Positions 33,939 through 46,276 of a DNA stretch of 64,000 nucleotides are shown piece after piece; positions within the stretch are counted from its first letter, which is position 1, and every line of letters starts with the position of its first letter. A program made the position numbers and the translations under genes. The notes under the pieces are model-generated. The model searched no databases and was not told the origin of the DNA. It saw only the letters and a program-made list of their open reading frames with translations. Origin of the DNA: Cycas panzhihuaensis (Eukaryota; Cycadophyta). The stretch covers positions 159,471,741-159,535,740 of the forward strand of contig CM041465.1 in NCBI GenBank assembly GCA_023213395.1. The letters are read 5' to 3'.

Positions 33939-36090
33939 ATGACATCTTCTTTAGACTTTTTAAATTTTATTATTCCCAAGTTTAATATAAATAATTACTT
34001 GATGTGGTTAAGGAGAATCAAACCTTCTTTGCAATTTAGAAATTTATAGGACATTACTTCCAAAGGATATACAATTCTAGTGCTTATTTCTCCTACTACT
34101 TAATTAATAACTGATCAAGAAAAAAAATAGTTAGAACTTGAAAGGAAAGATAGTGATACACTCAATTTTATTTTTACTTATTTAGAGCATGAAATAATTT
34201 AAAAATTACTTTTGAAGGTGTTATTGGTCTAAGGTTGCAAAGCCTAAGAAGAAACTTTGAGAATCTTAAAATACTTTCTTTTAAATCTGTAATGAATTTC
34301 ATCACTAAGATTTAAGATTTGGTTAATCAAATGAGATCCTTAATAAATGTCTAAATAAATAATTACAGAGAAAATCCTAAGTACTAGTGAAATAAAAACG
34401 TTCCAAAATATTGTTGCTATTATTGAGATCACAAAAGATTTATCTACTATGACTATTGATCAATTGCTTGCAATTCTATTTATAGTAGGAAAATAGAATA
34501 GGACCTCAAATTAGAATTTAGAATAAGCATTTGGCTTAATGGATTGCTTTAAAAGAATATTTAGGAGAGAAAATTTTTAAGAGAATTCTCAAATAAACTT
34601 TCAAAGAAATCAAGGAAATTTTCATTCTAGAGAAAGATCTTATGGAAGAAGTCTAATGACAGGTAGAGGAAGTAACAAAACTCCTACACCTCAAGGAAGA
34701 GGTAGGGATAGAGGTTTTATACCTCCATATTTTAGATATAATATCTGTGGTCATTTTGCTAATGAATAATAAGTGAGAAGGATTTATTCGATAAATACAA
34801 GTGCTAATAGACTAAGGAATGAAAATCTATTTTACACTAGCTTGAGTTCTCAATCTTTAAATAATGAGTGGAATATTGACTCAAGATGCTATACATATAT
34901 GTCTCACAATACCAATATGTATTCAAAGATTGAAGATAATGATAAAGAGTAAAAAGTTATTTTTGGTGACGATAATACTCAATAAGTTCAAGGACAAAGT
35001 GTTATTTTTATTCAAATAGATAATGAAGAGAACAAAAATATTGGTAATGTCTTACTTATACTAGGTTTGAAGATGAATTTCCCATCTATTAGTTAAATTA
35101 TAGAACAAAAATACAAGTTAGTATTTGATGACAGTGAATGTAAAATTCATGACAAGTTGTTAAAGGTCAAATGACTAGAGATAGATTGCTCAAACTTATG
35201 CTTTGTTCTCAAACCCAAGCCTTAAATGGTTTAATTATTGATGATAGTATACTTTGATGTAATCATTATGGTCATCTTAGTTATGGTGGATTTATTCCTT
35301 TGAGGAAGAAATAAATGCTTAAAGGTCTTCCATTTATCCATGGTAATAGTGATGTGTGTCAAAGATATGTTTATGGAAAACAACATAAAAATAGTTTCTT
35401 TAAATAAAAAATTTAATCCCAACATCCTCTAGAGTTAATGCAAGTTGATTTGTGTGGTCCCATGAAGACTTTATTATTTGGAACTATGATATATTTCATG
35501 ATCTTGGTTGATGATTTCACAAGAAAGATTTATATATTTTTTCTCAAGAAAAAATTTGAAACATTTTTTAGATTTATTAAATTCAGAGTTATGACTAAAA
35601 GAAAAAGTAGATTCAAGTTGAAAATTCTTTGTTTAGATAAGGAGGAGAATTCATCTCAAATGGATTTAAAGATTTTTATAATAAAGTTATAATAAAGATA
35701 TTATTTACAACTCCATATACATCTTAGTAAAATGCAATATGCACATTGAAAGAAAGATAAGAAGATTATATAAATGGAAAGATGCATATTAAAAGCAAAA
35801 GAACTTGATGATAAATTTTGGACCAAATTCATAAATAATGTAGTTTTCTTGTTGAATACAAGTCCTATCAAAGCTTTAGAGAACTTAACTCCAGAAGGAG
35901 CTTGGACAAGTTATAAACCTAATGTGAGTAATTTGAAAGTATTTGGTTGTATTGCATATGCAAATATTCCTAATAAGAAAAGAATAAAGTTAGAAAGAAA
36001 AAGTATTAAATCTATTTTTATAGGATATTCAAGTGAATAAAAAGCCTATGGATTATTTGATCCTATAGCAAAGAAGTACTCTACAAGTAG
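33939..36090 (+). pseudogene. W gag-protease-integrase, degenerate
   Basis: Gag starts at 33,939 (MTSSLDFLNFIIPKFN...W-RRIKP), matching the C2 gag start. A worn knuckle (RYNICGHFANE) lies near 34,730. The protease block near 34,870 reads WNIDSRCYTYMSH (usual DSGCTTHM, here DSR). Integrase runs from about 35,430: MQVDLCGPM, then VDDFTRKIYIFFLK; the tail part 35,774-36,040 is open and reads FWTKFINNVVFLLNTSPIKA and KVFGCIAYANIPNKK, ending IFIGYSSE. The frame stops at V (36,091) and resumes at 39,115. Several stops lie in gag and the integrase core. Confidence 0.8.
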
Positions 36091-36412
36091 TGTTAGAATA
36101 TGTTAATATACTGATTAATGTAAAATGGGCTTATTTATGTGCCTAATATGTAGGTGGAATATTCTCAAGAGTAATGAGTTGGTAGATGTAATTATAATTA
36201 TATTTGGGAACTTTAGATCTATAAATATAGATCAAAGTCTAAACTATATAATATCATTAGATTATTAAAAATGTGATATAATATTATTTTATGGGTTTTC
36301 ACCTGTAAGGGTTTCCCATAACAATCTAGCATCCTGTGTGTATGTTTTCTACTATGATCTACCTGATATGAAAGATCCTATTGACCTTTACTTATATTTA
36401 TATTTCCCAAAA
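36091..36412 (+). repeat. V 5' LTR (322 bp)
   Basis: Pairs with 38,793-39,114 over its full length with scattered substitutions. Confidence 0.87.
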
Positions 36413-36424
36413 TGGTATAAGAGC
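36413..36424 (+). other. V primer-binding site (Met tRNA)
   Basis: tggtataagagc directly after the 5' LTR. Confidence 0.8.
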
Positions 36425-38300
36425 TTGTAGGTCATGCATAGCCAGAGTATTATTCTTGGATGGTCTAATCGATGGTGCTAAGTCATTTTGGCTTGCCTTA
36501 AGTGGATTAGCATGTTTGACAACCTTGCAGAATAGCCAAAAAGGTATAGATGATCATTGGAGGATCTCGGTAGCCTCTTATCTTTATTTACAAGCATTCT
36601 AAGCTCTATGGATATGTGTAGACAAGTGTACAAGCCTTATTACTCTGTTACCAGACATTTGAGCCATGTTTGAGCTTGCTAAATGTGCTAGATCTATTTG
36701 TTGATGATGCTACTAAGTGTGCAAGCCTTGGAAATAATTGCCAGCCCTTTGTTGATGTCAAAAGACTAGTGGGAGAGTGAAGAACCCTAGCAGAGTTGTT
36801 GTAGCACCTGTAATGATTAATACAATGATAAATTTGATCTCTCTTATTTGCAATTATATGAGAGAATTTAAGGATAATATTAGTCTCTTTATATATGTTT
36901 TACATAAGAGAGTAAGGTGGGTGTTATGGGTGAGATATGGTGACTTAGACTTAGTTCTCATTAGAATGTGACTTACATGAAGTAGCTTTAGGGGTGAAGA
37001 AAAGGGCATGCTAGGGCGATATTAGGTGATGAGGCACTTGTTACATGTGAGTTACATTGGATGTTGTTTAGGCAAGTTTGAGGGTAAGATGAGGCATCGA
37101 GTTACCTCTTTAAATGTGATTTACATAAGAGAGGATTGAGGGTGAGTATGAGGGTAAGAAAAATGGGAGAGCTTGAGATACCTTAGCTACATATATTGTA
37201 AACTTTGTTACTACTATATTAGTGTGTCATAGATCATTGTATGCATTTATATATATGTGATTTATTCAGTGAAATGATGTGTTTTATTTAGATTATATTC
37301 AATTTCTATTATATCAAATATATATGAGGTGACATAAAGTTTAAAATTTGCTTATATGAGTGGTTTTTAGTTGATGATAGATCATTATACTTTTGTTAGT
37401 TGGACTAATGGTAACATGAAGGTTTTCAACCTATTTAATACTAGTTCAACATGGGTGCATATTTGAACAAGTCCAATGTGGAACCGAGATAGTATGATTG
37501 ATGAAATTTGAAGTGTGAATAGAAAGGTCTATGATGAGAAGCCTTAAATCAGTTATGCCTTTGTCATGGTATAGAATGGTTGTCATGTAAGGTTATATTA
37601 TGAGAAAATATTATGATGAAGATGGTGAGGTTTGGTGCATGTTATGATTTGCCTCCCATGTTTTATGGTAGAAGTTGTAGCAGACAAGTATTGGGTACCC
37701 TTGTTGTGAATGTTCATGGCATATATTCCCCTGATGTTTTATGTTTAGACCAAGTCAAAATCCTTTGATTTATTTCTTTGGTGCATTGGAGTGCACGCAT
37801 CTTAGATAAAGATTATAGTAACAAGATTGCAAGAGTTGAAAACCTATGGGTTGTCTAGCTTACAAATAATATGATCTATAATGGAATGCATTATGATCAA
37901 TCTAAATGTTGATTCAAGAGTTGATGATGTATCATGTTGAGTATCATCTGATTATAAGTTTTATCCTTCATTGCTTCACTTTTATGAGCCATTATTCAAT
38001 ATTTGTGAAGGTTTGTTTGCTTAACATTATCTTTGAGATGGAAGCTAGACCTAGTGGAAGATTGATGATAAGGAGCTATTAGTTGAAGAGATACAGATTA
38101 CAACCCCATATTCCATTGATGGTTAAATACCTATAAGATGATTAAAGATCATGGATTGGCATGATAGTCAAAGCTTGAGATAGATACTAATATTCCAGTA
38201 AGTGATTATTCACAATGGAGAGTTATATTGAAATAAGGAACTTGGCCAATTTGTAAGTTGGTAAAGCTTGTTGCATAAGTGATCTCTAGTAAGAAAAAGG
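36425..38300 (+). other. V interior without recognisable coding sequence
   Basis: No gag, protease or integrase could be read; open stretches at 36,381-36,602 and 36,777-36,971 do not resemble any family. Confidence 0.5.
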
Positions 38301-38309
38301 ATTTAGGTA

Positions 38310-38740
38310 TAAGGAGACAATTTGCACCAGTTTTTATATTATTGGTCCATTTGATCCTTACTTTAATAGCTTCATATAGTTGGGTATCATATCAAATGAA
38401 TGAGATATTAACATTCCTTAACAGAGACTTGAAGAGGAGATTCACATGGCTCAAGTGACTCAAACTCTTAGCTTAGTCAAAGGAATATGGCTAAGTTATG
38501 TGGATAAAGTGTTACATACAGAGAGAGTTGTATGATTATAGGGACTTTTGGAGTCACATCCAAAAAATTGAGCACATACGAGGCATAACACCATTACATT
38601 TGAGTGAAGATCAGATCAGAGAAGATGTGGGTTAAAGATTGTCCAAGTGGAGATAAACTTGTGGATGTGTTCACTAAGTTCAAACTGAAGATTGCTACAT
38701 TGATATTCATGTATATTGGGTAAGGTTATCCTTAAGAGGG
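38310..38740 (+). pseudogene. V copia RT / RNase H remnants
   Basis: RRQFAPVFILL near 38,310, followed by YQMNEILTFLNRDLKRRF near 38,390, matches the copia RT start (FAPV...HQMDVKTAFLNGDL). It is followed by a jump to VKDCPSGDKLVDVFTK near 38,640, the RNase H C-terminal block. The RT catalytic core is deleted. Confidence 0.6.
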
Positions 38741-38792
38741 GATCTATTCCTAAGGATAAACCTTGTTACCCCATATTTACATTAAGAGGGGA

Positions 38793-39114
38793 TGTTAGAA
38801 TATGTTAATATACCGATTAATGTAAAGTGGGCCTATTTATATGTCTAATATGTAGGTCAAATATTCTTGAGAGTGGTGAGCTTATAGATATAATTATAAT
38901 TATATTTAGGCACTCTAGATCTATATATATAGATCAAAGTCCAAATTATATAACATCATTAGATTGTTAAAAATGTGATATAATATCATTTTATGGGTTT
39001 TCGCCCATCAAGGTTTCCCACAGTAATCTAGTGTCTAGTGTGTATATTTTTTGTTGTGATATGCCTGATGTGAAAGATCTTGTTGACATTTTCTTATATT
39101 TATATTTCATAATA
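38793..39114 (+). repeat. V 3' LTR (322 bp)
   Basis: Starts tgttagaat after an aagagggga purine tract; its end is followed by the TSD agtag. Confidence 0.87.
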
Positions 39115-39938
39115 AGTAGAGATGTTATCTTTCATGAATATACAACATACAAAACCTGATGTTGATAAAGGTAAAGAAATTATTATTAATATTGAGCCTA
39201 ATCAATATTCAAAAGGTGAATCAAGTTTAATTCTAAGTTAAGAGCAAAGTAAAGGTCTAAAATGGCTTGTAATAAGTCATAATCCAAGTGATATTGTTGA
39301 TACAAATTTTGAAAGGATATTATTAAGATTGCAAGCTAGAGTTAATTATGCATTAATGTCTCAAGTGATGCAAAGTGATGAAACTTAAATATTTAATGAA
39401 ACTTCTAAAATTAAAGATAGAGTTAATTATGCATTAATGTCTCAAATGAAGCAAAGTGATGAATCTTAAATATTTGATGAAGCTTCTAAAATTGAAGATA
39501 AAAAATCTATTTTAAGTTATACTTTTAATAATGGTTAAGCTATAATTACAAGGAATATGAAGAAATAACCTTAGTTTCTTTATCTATAATTGAATCAATG
39601 TACAAACTTATTAAAGTAGTTGCTTGTGAAGTAGTTTGGATCAAAAAGATATTATAAGACCTACATCAAACTTGGAGTGAACCTATAATGATTCATTGTA
39701 ATAATTTAAGTACAATTTACATGATGGAGAGTCTAATTTCCTATAACATAATGAAGAACAATGAGATTAAGCATCATTATATTTGAGAGCTAGTTCAACA
39801 AGGTCAAATTAAATTTCTTCATTATAGAATAGAAGATGAAGTTACAAATATTTTTACCAAGACATTATCAAAGATTAAGCATTGCTCATTTAAAGAAGAT
39901 TTTGGGTGTTTCCTCAAATATGCATTATGGGGGAGTAT
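39115..39938 (+). pseudogene. W integrase tail and RNase H end, RT core missing
   Basis: After V the copia frame resumes with SRDVIFHEYTT. The expected RT (YVDD) is absent; the sequence goes from a linker with an 81-bp tandem repeat straight to RNase H: VACEVVWIKKIL, MIHCNNLSTIYM, NNEIKHHYI and FTKTLSKIK near 39,855. A purine tract gggggagta (39,929-39,937) precedes the LTR. Confidence 0.75.
39338..39499 (+). repeat. 81-bp tandem duplication in W
   Basis: Two units of 81 bp (39,338-39,418 and 39,419-39,499), about 90% identical by eye, starting agagttaattatgcattaat. The length is a multiple of three, so the duplication kept the frame. Confidence 0.87.
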
Positions 39939-40195
39939 TGGAGAATGATAAGGAGTAAATTTAGGAGAAATGCATATTTGTGCATATTAATGATATTAAT
40001 CATAAAATATGGTGAGCCCCACATAAAAATAAATTATAGTATATAAAGACATCATTGATGTATTATTATTAGTGTGTATTGTAATATTATTACTTTATTG
40101 AATAAAATTCAAAGGTATCAAGAGATACCATTTTACTTCTAGTGTTTTATATTTGTTCATTATTATTTATTTTCTATTATACTTTAGTTTTTTAA
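39939..40195 (+). repeat. W 3' LTR (about 257 bp)
   Basis: Starts tggagaatgataagg after the purine tract. The end is inferred from alignment with the 5' LTR. Confidence 0.75.
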
Positions 40196-40659
40196 AGAAG
40201 CAAATCCTCTTATTCAATGAAGCTTGATAAATCAACCCTTTATTTATCGAAAAAATTACATACTTAGCTTGTCAATTTCAAACCCTATCACCATGTAGAT
40301 TTAGTAGTTGATCATTTATATTGAGTTAAAAGTATTTTGAAAAATCTTAATATATTATTTTTATACTATTTTTATTCATTAAGATTAATTAAATTTATGC
40401 TTGAGATCTTATCCCCCTTTCTATTATAGATTGGTTATATGGGAGTGTACAGGTGACTAGGGGCTAGAATCTTAAGGGGTTAAAGCCCTATGTTTTTTTC
40501 TTTTTTTTCTAAAGGAGCTACTTAGATATATTTTTCCTATAACTTTTGATATAAGTGTCAAAATTTAATCCCTTCTAAACTATTAGAATCCTAATTTAGA
40601 GGCCATCATTTTGGACTACTAAATGATGAAATTTGGAGTTAAATTAATATAATAATTTT

Positions 40660-41230
40660 AGTTTTAAATTTATCTTTAATATTGGAGCCAATAAGGCAAT
40701 CATAAAAAATAGGGATAGAGGAGTACAACTTATAGATTGGTTAAATATTGAAGTAAGCCTTAAAATATCACTTTGAGCATAGAGAATTTAGTCTAATTAT
40801 TAATCTATATTTACATGGTAAGGCTTGTGAGTGGATATATAATGGACTTTCTCCTTAGACTAAGTGGATGGCCTTCTCAAGATGCTTTTCAAGTATATTC
40901 GATGAAAGAACTAGGAGGTAGTAGGATGAACAATAATGATAATGCTTTTACAAGTTTAAAGGAAAAATATTAAGAAGAAGATAAGGAAAAAAAGTCAATA
41001 GGAAGCCCTATCAAGAGCACAAGATATATTATAGAAATTAATAGCCAAACTAGAAGGTCTTTAGGAAAAATTAAGGGATTAGAAAGAAAAAATAAATGAG
41101 CCATCTATGCAAATTGAAGAATAATTTAGCGAGAAGCCCATTGATGAACTATATAATGAAAAGTCAAGTAACATACATGAATAAAGAAAAGTAACACCTA
41201 TCAATGAGTAATTTGAAGAAGAATGTAAAA
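40660..41230 (+). pseudogene. Element A gag-like domain, degenerate
   Basis: Near 40,815-40,910 one frame reads LHGKACEWIYNGLSP-TKWM followed by AFSRCFSSIFDERTRR, the Ty3/gypsy gag pattern (HGKAxxW...L...W..F...F). A lysine/glutamate-rich coiled-coil-like stretch follows to about 41,200. No zinc knuckle or protease follows. Stops are frequent. Confidence 0.55.
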
Positions 41231-41249
41231 TGTGAAACACTTATGAAAA

Positions 41250-42560
41250 GGAACTTTCTTTAAATTCTAGTTATGCCTTATATTTATCCACTCCTTTTGG
41301 AATTTTCCTTATTCATCTTGATTTTCCAAACTTTGTAGCCTTGAAAAATCACTCACCCCTTACATAACATGATCATATACCTAAATTAAAACCTAAACAC
41401 TTAAATCCCTAACTCCTAATAGGCAAAATTATTGTTCCATTTAAGATACCTCTTTACATCTCATTCACTAAGAGAACTCTTAGTTACCATCCCTATATTC
41501 CTTATTTTTTGCTCTCCTTTTAACAAGTTTAATTTCCTAGTTCTATCATTGTACACCCCCCTCTATAAAACATTTAATCTTTCCCTATTATGCCTTAACT
41601 CACTTTACCACCAACCTTCTTACCTCCCAACATATTTTTCCCTTATCCTTTTACATTACTCTACATATTAACTTCTCATACCCACATCAAAACATCTTTC
41701 CTGTAAAGAATAATTACCCTTTATCCCCTACTTATTACCTATAAACCTCCCATACCCTAGGCTCACTCATAAATCCAAAATTATTTGCATCTTATTATGT
41801 ATGTCATCATCTTCTTATTTTTTTCTTAATGAACCTATAGTTCATAGATCCTATTTCATAATCAAATTCTCATATATACTATCTCCTAGTTTTTCCCCCA
41901 ATACAACTCAATAATACCCTATATGTGCTATGTTTTTCATTTCTCTCCTCTTGATATGTATCTAGATAAAACTTCCATTATGTCCTCAATCCCTCATTTG
42001 CTATCTTTTCCTTATTATCTATAAGAATATGTCACTCCTTAATCTTTCTTATACCATATACCAATCATACTTCTTAATCACACCCAACTTTTAGAATCTA
42101 TTTCATATGTCCTTTCTTACATTTACAAAATAGTTCATATCCTCCCCATCATCCCCCTTTTAAATCCCTCCTTTTACATCTAATTTCTCTTATCTAATCT
42201 CATCTTTACCTTCATCCTCCACATATTTCATCCACATAATTATTCACCCTAATCTATTGGCACTATTACCTTCCTATATTTCATATTCTCTTTATACTCT
42301 AAAACCTTGTTCTTACCTTTTATCTCTTATATATACTTCTCGTATATATCATGTTGATCATGTGTATCTATGTTATTACCTAACTCATATCTCTTATCAC
42401 CGTCACATCACTCATAATTGAATCACTTATAAGTCAATCCCCAACTGAACTTACCTCATTACCTTTACTCTTTAACCCTTTATACTTTGAATTTCCTACA
42501 TTAGCTTCTCTAATATCATTTCCATAATTCATATATTTCTTTTGCATTCCCCCATTTCCC
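41250..42560 (+). other. Pyrimidine-rich, G-poor tract of element A
   Basis: For about 1.3 kb the plus strand is mostly C, T and A with G rare, giving strong strand asymmetry. The open frame at 41,432-41,671 is low-complexity leucine/serine-rich and is a by-product of this bias. It lies between the gag remnant and the purine tract of A. No function is assigned. Confidence 0.7.
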
Positions 42561-42910
42561 CTTCAAGGATAATTATAAATGAGAATAATGTACAAATAAA
42601 AGGCAAGACCTCAAGTAATTTGAAGTTGGCACATATAAATCTATAATTGTTTAAGTATAGAGTATCATGAAAAATCCATCTTGAATAGGGAATTATCAAA
42701 TGGGATACATATGGGTTACTTTAAGAAGACAACTTAAAGGAGAATTTAATACCTATAATATTTTTTCCTTAATAGGTGGTGGATTAAAGACGTGCATTAC
42801 TTATCCTACAGTTATGGATAACACTACATAAGGAAATACATGTTCTAGATCTATAAGCAACAAAATAATAGTACTTTGAGTGTAAAGTATTTTATAAAGA
42901 ATGGGAAGAT

Positions 42911-43218
42911 TATAACAATCCTAAAATTAATGATAGGAATCAAAATTTATTTTTATTTATGAAGTTAGCTATTTAAAGGTGGTCATTTTTACACCTATAA
43001 AAATGAAGGCTTTAATTTGTTTATGTATGTCATTTTATTTTATTATGGGTTAATCTTATTATTTGGTGCTTTTATGTTTAAAAAATTGCCTCATTCCATC
43101 ATTAATTACTATTACTGTTTATTGGAACTATAGTCTTTCTATGATATTATTGAATGTGTATTTACTATATTTTGAGGCATTATCATTTACAATTAAAATT
43201 TATTATTAGACTGACTAA
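42911..43218 (+). repeat. Element A 3' LTR (about 308 bp)
   Basis: Preceded by the purine tract aaagaatgggaaga. Its start tataacaatcc aligns with tgtaatagtcc of the 5' LTR, and it is followed by the TSD gggta. Confidence 0.78.
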
Positions 43219-43223
43219 GGGTA

Positions 43224-43800
43224 CAAGGATGAACCAAAACTAAAGAAAGCTTAGGATGGAAGAAGTTAAAGAAAATAAGGAATCTATATAAGCTACCTTC
43301 ATATAGAACTAGTGAAAAATGTCGAGGTGGAACAAACCACCTATACATGCATCAAAGAAAGGATTTCCCTTTACATAGTCTTCTTTTCCATATGGTACAT
43401 ATTCCTATGATCCTTGATACTTTCTAATGGATTATTATAAACCACAGAGATATTTGAATCCCTTTAGATATCCTAAAAATTCCTCATATGCCTAATTATT
43501 AACTAATCCATATTATTCACCCTAGTATATATGCAAAATCCTACATATTTACCAAATATGCAATGTTCATATTGTATGCCTATGTATATGCAAGGTTCTA
43601 GAATGCAAATGTATTTCCTACCCAAAAATTAAGAAATGGGTGCAAGTACACCACAAAATCTAGCCTATTTTCACATAGTATTAGTGCCTTGGTTAACCTT
43701 ACCTATATAAATAGTTCTAAATCCAAGATTACTAAGACCAAAAGGGCCATATGTTACATATGTAGGAACATTAAATGATTCTAATAAAGGGTGGATGTGT
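43224..43800 (+). pseudogene. G3 gag C-terminal part, degenerate
   Basis: This continues from 31,286 across element A. Tyrosine/proline-rich sequence is followed near 43,750 by ICYICRNIK, which may be the first half of a CCHC knuckle (C-x2-C) whose His and last Cys are lost. The identification leans on its position before the protease. Confidence 0.45.
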
Positions 43801-44449
43801 TTTATATAATATCAAGGAGAGTTATACTTACCTATATAAATCAATAAAATAACAAAATTTATAAGCATATAGACTTCCTTCATAAAGCAAATAAGAGAGG
43901 AATAAAGAACATAATAAATATATATATGATAAATGAGAAGAATGAAAAAAGATTTATATAAGAGCAATCTTTTCTATTACATCCACCTATAGAGGTTAAG
44001 AAAAATTAAAGTTTTATGCAACATGAGGATAGGCAAGTTGTGAAAGATCATTCAAGCCAAGAAAAGTCATTTTGATAGTTACCCTTATTTGTAGGTGAAG
44101 GTAAGTTACCTTTGTTTGCATATGAATGCAACTCTACACTATAAATTCCAACAAATAAAGGACTAATTAAAGGATCGACCAACAACTCTAGAAAAGACAT
44201 TCCTTTTCCAATAAGGTTCTAACAGCATGAAAAATAAGAAAATAATTTTCCTTCTTATTTAATATAGTAATATAAACACATTTTTGTCAAGATTAAACTA
44301 TTGTAAGTGATAAAAGACACAATAGTCTATACCAAATGAGTGGTTGATTTGTTCAAGGAAATAAGGATCAAGAAACATCAAGAACTAAAATTTATCACTT
44401 TGGTGGGTCTAATTATATATGTGATCTAAGATAAAGATCACAAAGTATA

Positions 44450-45737
44450 AGGATCCTAGAAATCTAGAGGTGGACATTTCTATTAGTGGCATAAGATTGA
44501 AAAGAGTCTTAGTAGATCTAGGTGTAGCTATTAAAATGATGACCTTTAAGAAAATGCAATGATTATAGATTGAAGGAATGCAAAATATATTGGCTATGGT
44601 ACTAGAAATCCATTTTGATAGATATTATAGTGTAGATTTGCGACTAAAATTTTCTAGTTAATTTTATGGTGGTCAAGCCAAAGGGGGATTTGGAGGGGTA
44701 TCATATCATTTTGGAGACACCCTAGGTAGCTACTATAAATTCCATGATTTCTTATTGATTTGGTGGAATAATAATCACCAATAGAGAATGTTGAAAAGCC
44801 TTGATGTTATTTACACTTGTGTAACTATCCATAAAAGTGAAATACGAGAAGCAACTAGAATGTATTGAGTTAGATGAGGAGGATAATCTTAAGGGATATT
44901 AATTTCTCACACACAATTGGAATGTTGATGATGACAAATATATCACATATAAATATGCTAGAATATGTGAGTATATCAAGAAAAAGAGATTCTCTCATAT
45001 GATAGAAATAATAGTAGATTGAGATAGGGATAGTATTATATTCCATTCCTTAAATTAAGAGGCATATTTGTGAGAGAAAGATAGAGGTGGATAGTTTATT
45101 TATTTTTGTAGCATTTATTTAGAAGACACTATTTTATGTAATGTTAAATAAATGAAAACATGTTTAATAAAACTCACTAATAATAAAGTCTTGTAAGTTA
45201 GGCAAATGTATTTAGAAGACAGATGAGACTACATACATTAAGTATTAGAGCAATACTTATGTGAATTTATATGGGCAAATGAGAGCTTCAAAGGGATAAC
45301 CCATGAATTATGTCAACACTACATTTTTATTAAGGATGGTAACCCACTAACTAGGTAACCTCAAAGAAGACGTAATCTAAAAATGCTCCAAATCATGAAG
45401 AAGGAATTAAAGAAGCTTTTAAATGTTGGACCTATTTACCCAATTTTTTGTTGCAAGGGGTTTTTTCCATTGGTAGTGGTACTTAAGAAGAGTGGTAAAT
45501 GGAAAATTTTCATAGACTATTGAGAGTTGAATAAATTCATATGAAATGATTACTTTACAATACCCTTCATTGATTAAGTGCTTGATAAATTAACAAGATG
45601 GTAATACTTTTTTGTTCTTGACATATTTTTTATATATAATCAAATCACAATTATACTAGAACACTATAACAAGATGATATTTACTTATTTATAAAGGATA
45701 TATATGTACAAGGTATTACCTTTTAGATTATGCAATG
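44450..45737 (+). pseudogene. G3 protease and N-terminal half of RT
   Basis: The protease near 44,490-44,560 reads KRVLVDLGVAIKMMTFKKMQ, where Athila/Tat elements have a VDGGAAIN-type active site. RT from about 45,330 reads MKKELKKLLNVGPIYPI and GKWKIFIDY-ELNKFI, then FTIPFID and LPFRLCN, where it is cut at 45,737 by Z1. The catalytic YMDD is on the far side at about 56,105. Stops occur throughout. Confidence 0.75.
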
Positions 45738-46276
45738 GTTAAAATTTATGAAACTACTTATGCAAAAGCTTTGATATGATATTAAAATTCTTGAATAAGT
45801 TATTATAATATATTAAAATTTATTGTATAGGATAATAAATTATGTAATGAAGTAGGAGTAATGTGAATCATTTATCAATATATAACTTATAATAAATAAT
45901 AATAAAATGTGAATCATTCATGAGGTGTTTATGATAAACATCAAACACATTAAATGAAATATATACATATCATTATAGCACAATCATATACATAAGAAAG
46001 ATATCATCATAAGATGCCTAATTTATATGTGGAAAATCATAGATGTAAAAAATCATAAGAGACGAGTAAAACTTAACTCTCTCCATTAGATCATCTCAAA
46101 TATTCAAATAGTATGTGTATGTATTTATAAATCCATCATCTCATGTATCAACCAATAGTTTTGTACAAACACATCAACTAATAAACTCATGTGTGAGAAC
46201 CTTTTATATTGACAAATAATATCTTGACCACTAATTAAACATTACATTAACTTTTGTGAAACTTAATATTCCAACA
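45738..46276 (-). repeat. Z1 3' LTR (about 539 bp)
   Basis: The minus-strand start is tgttggaatattaag, next to the purine tract. The far end abuts the TSD and appears to have lost the first T of the plus-strand TG. Confidence 0.75.

Larger units (their letters stand above)
36091..39114 (+). mobile_element. V: internally deleted copia nested in the W integrase
   Basis: Two 322-bp LTRs (36,091-36,412 and 38,793-39,114) start tgttagaatatgttaatata. A PBS follows the first and an aagagggga purine tract precedes the second. The TSD agtag is present at 36,086-36,090 and 39,115-39,119. Without V the W frame continues from its integrase tail into SRDVIFHE, a standard copia block, which confirms the insertion point. 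The interior (2.4 kb) keeps only scraps of RT and RNase H. Confidence 0.88.
32377..40195 (+). mobile_element. W: Ty1/copia element nested in A, split by V
   Basis: The LTRs at 32,377-32,638 and 39,939-40,195 share blocks such as catatttgtgcatattaatgat, aaagacatcattgatg and caaaggtatcaagagatacc. A PBS follows the 5' LTR and a gggggagta purine tract precedes the 3' LTR. Order on the plus strand: gag, degenerate knuckle, protease, integrase (split by V), then the RNase H end. The RT core is missing. Gag and integrase are of the same lineage as C2 (MTSS...IIPKF start; VFGC-AYA block). A matching TSD could not be seen. Confidence 0.82.
31287..43218 (+). mobile_element. Element A: gypsy-like LTR element with gag only, split by copia W
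   Basis: The 5' LTR (31,287-31,582) and 3' LTR (42,911-43,218) align along their length. A PBS follows the 5' LTR and a purine tract precedes the 3' LTR. The 5-bp duplication gggta is present at 31,282-31,286 and 43,219-43,223. Internal sequence outside the W insertion totals about 3.5 kb and holds a gag-like domain but no protease, RT or integrase, so A is a deleted or non-autonomous element. Confidence 0.8.

Noticed and set aside
41432-41671. 79-residue open frame rich in Leu, Ser and Tyr
   Set aside because: It lies in the pyrimidine-rich tract, whose composition alone yields such a frame; no family resemblance.
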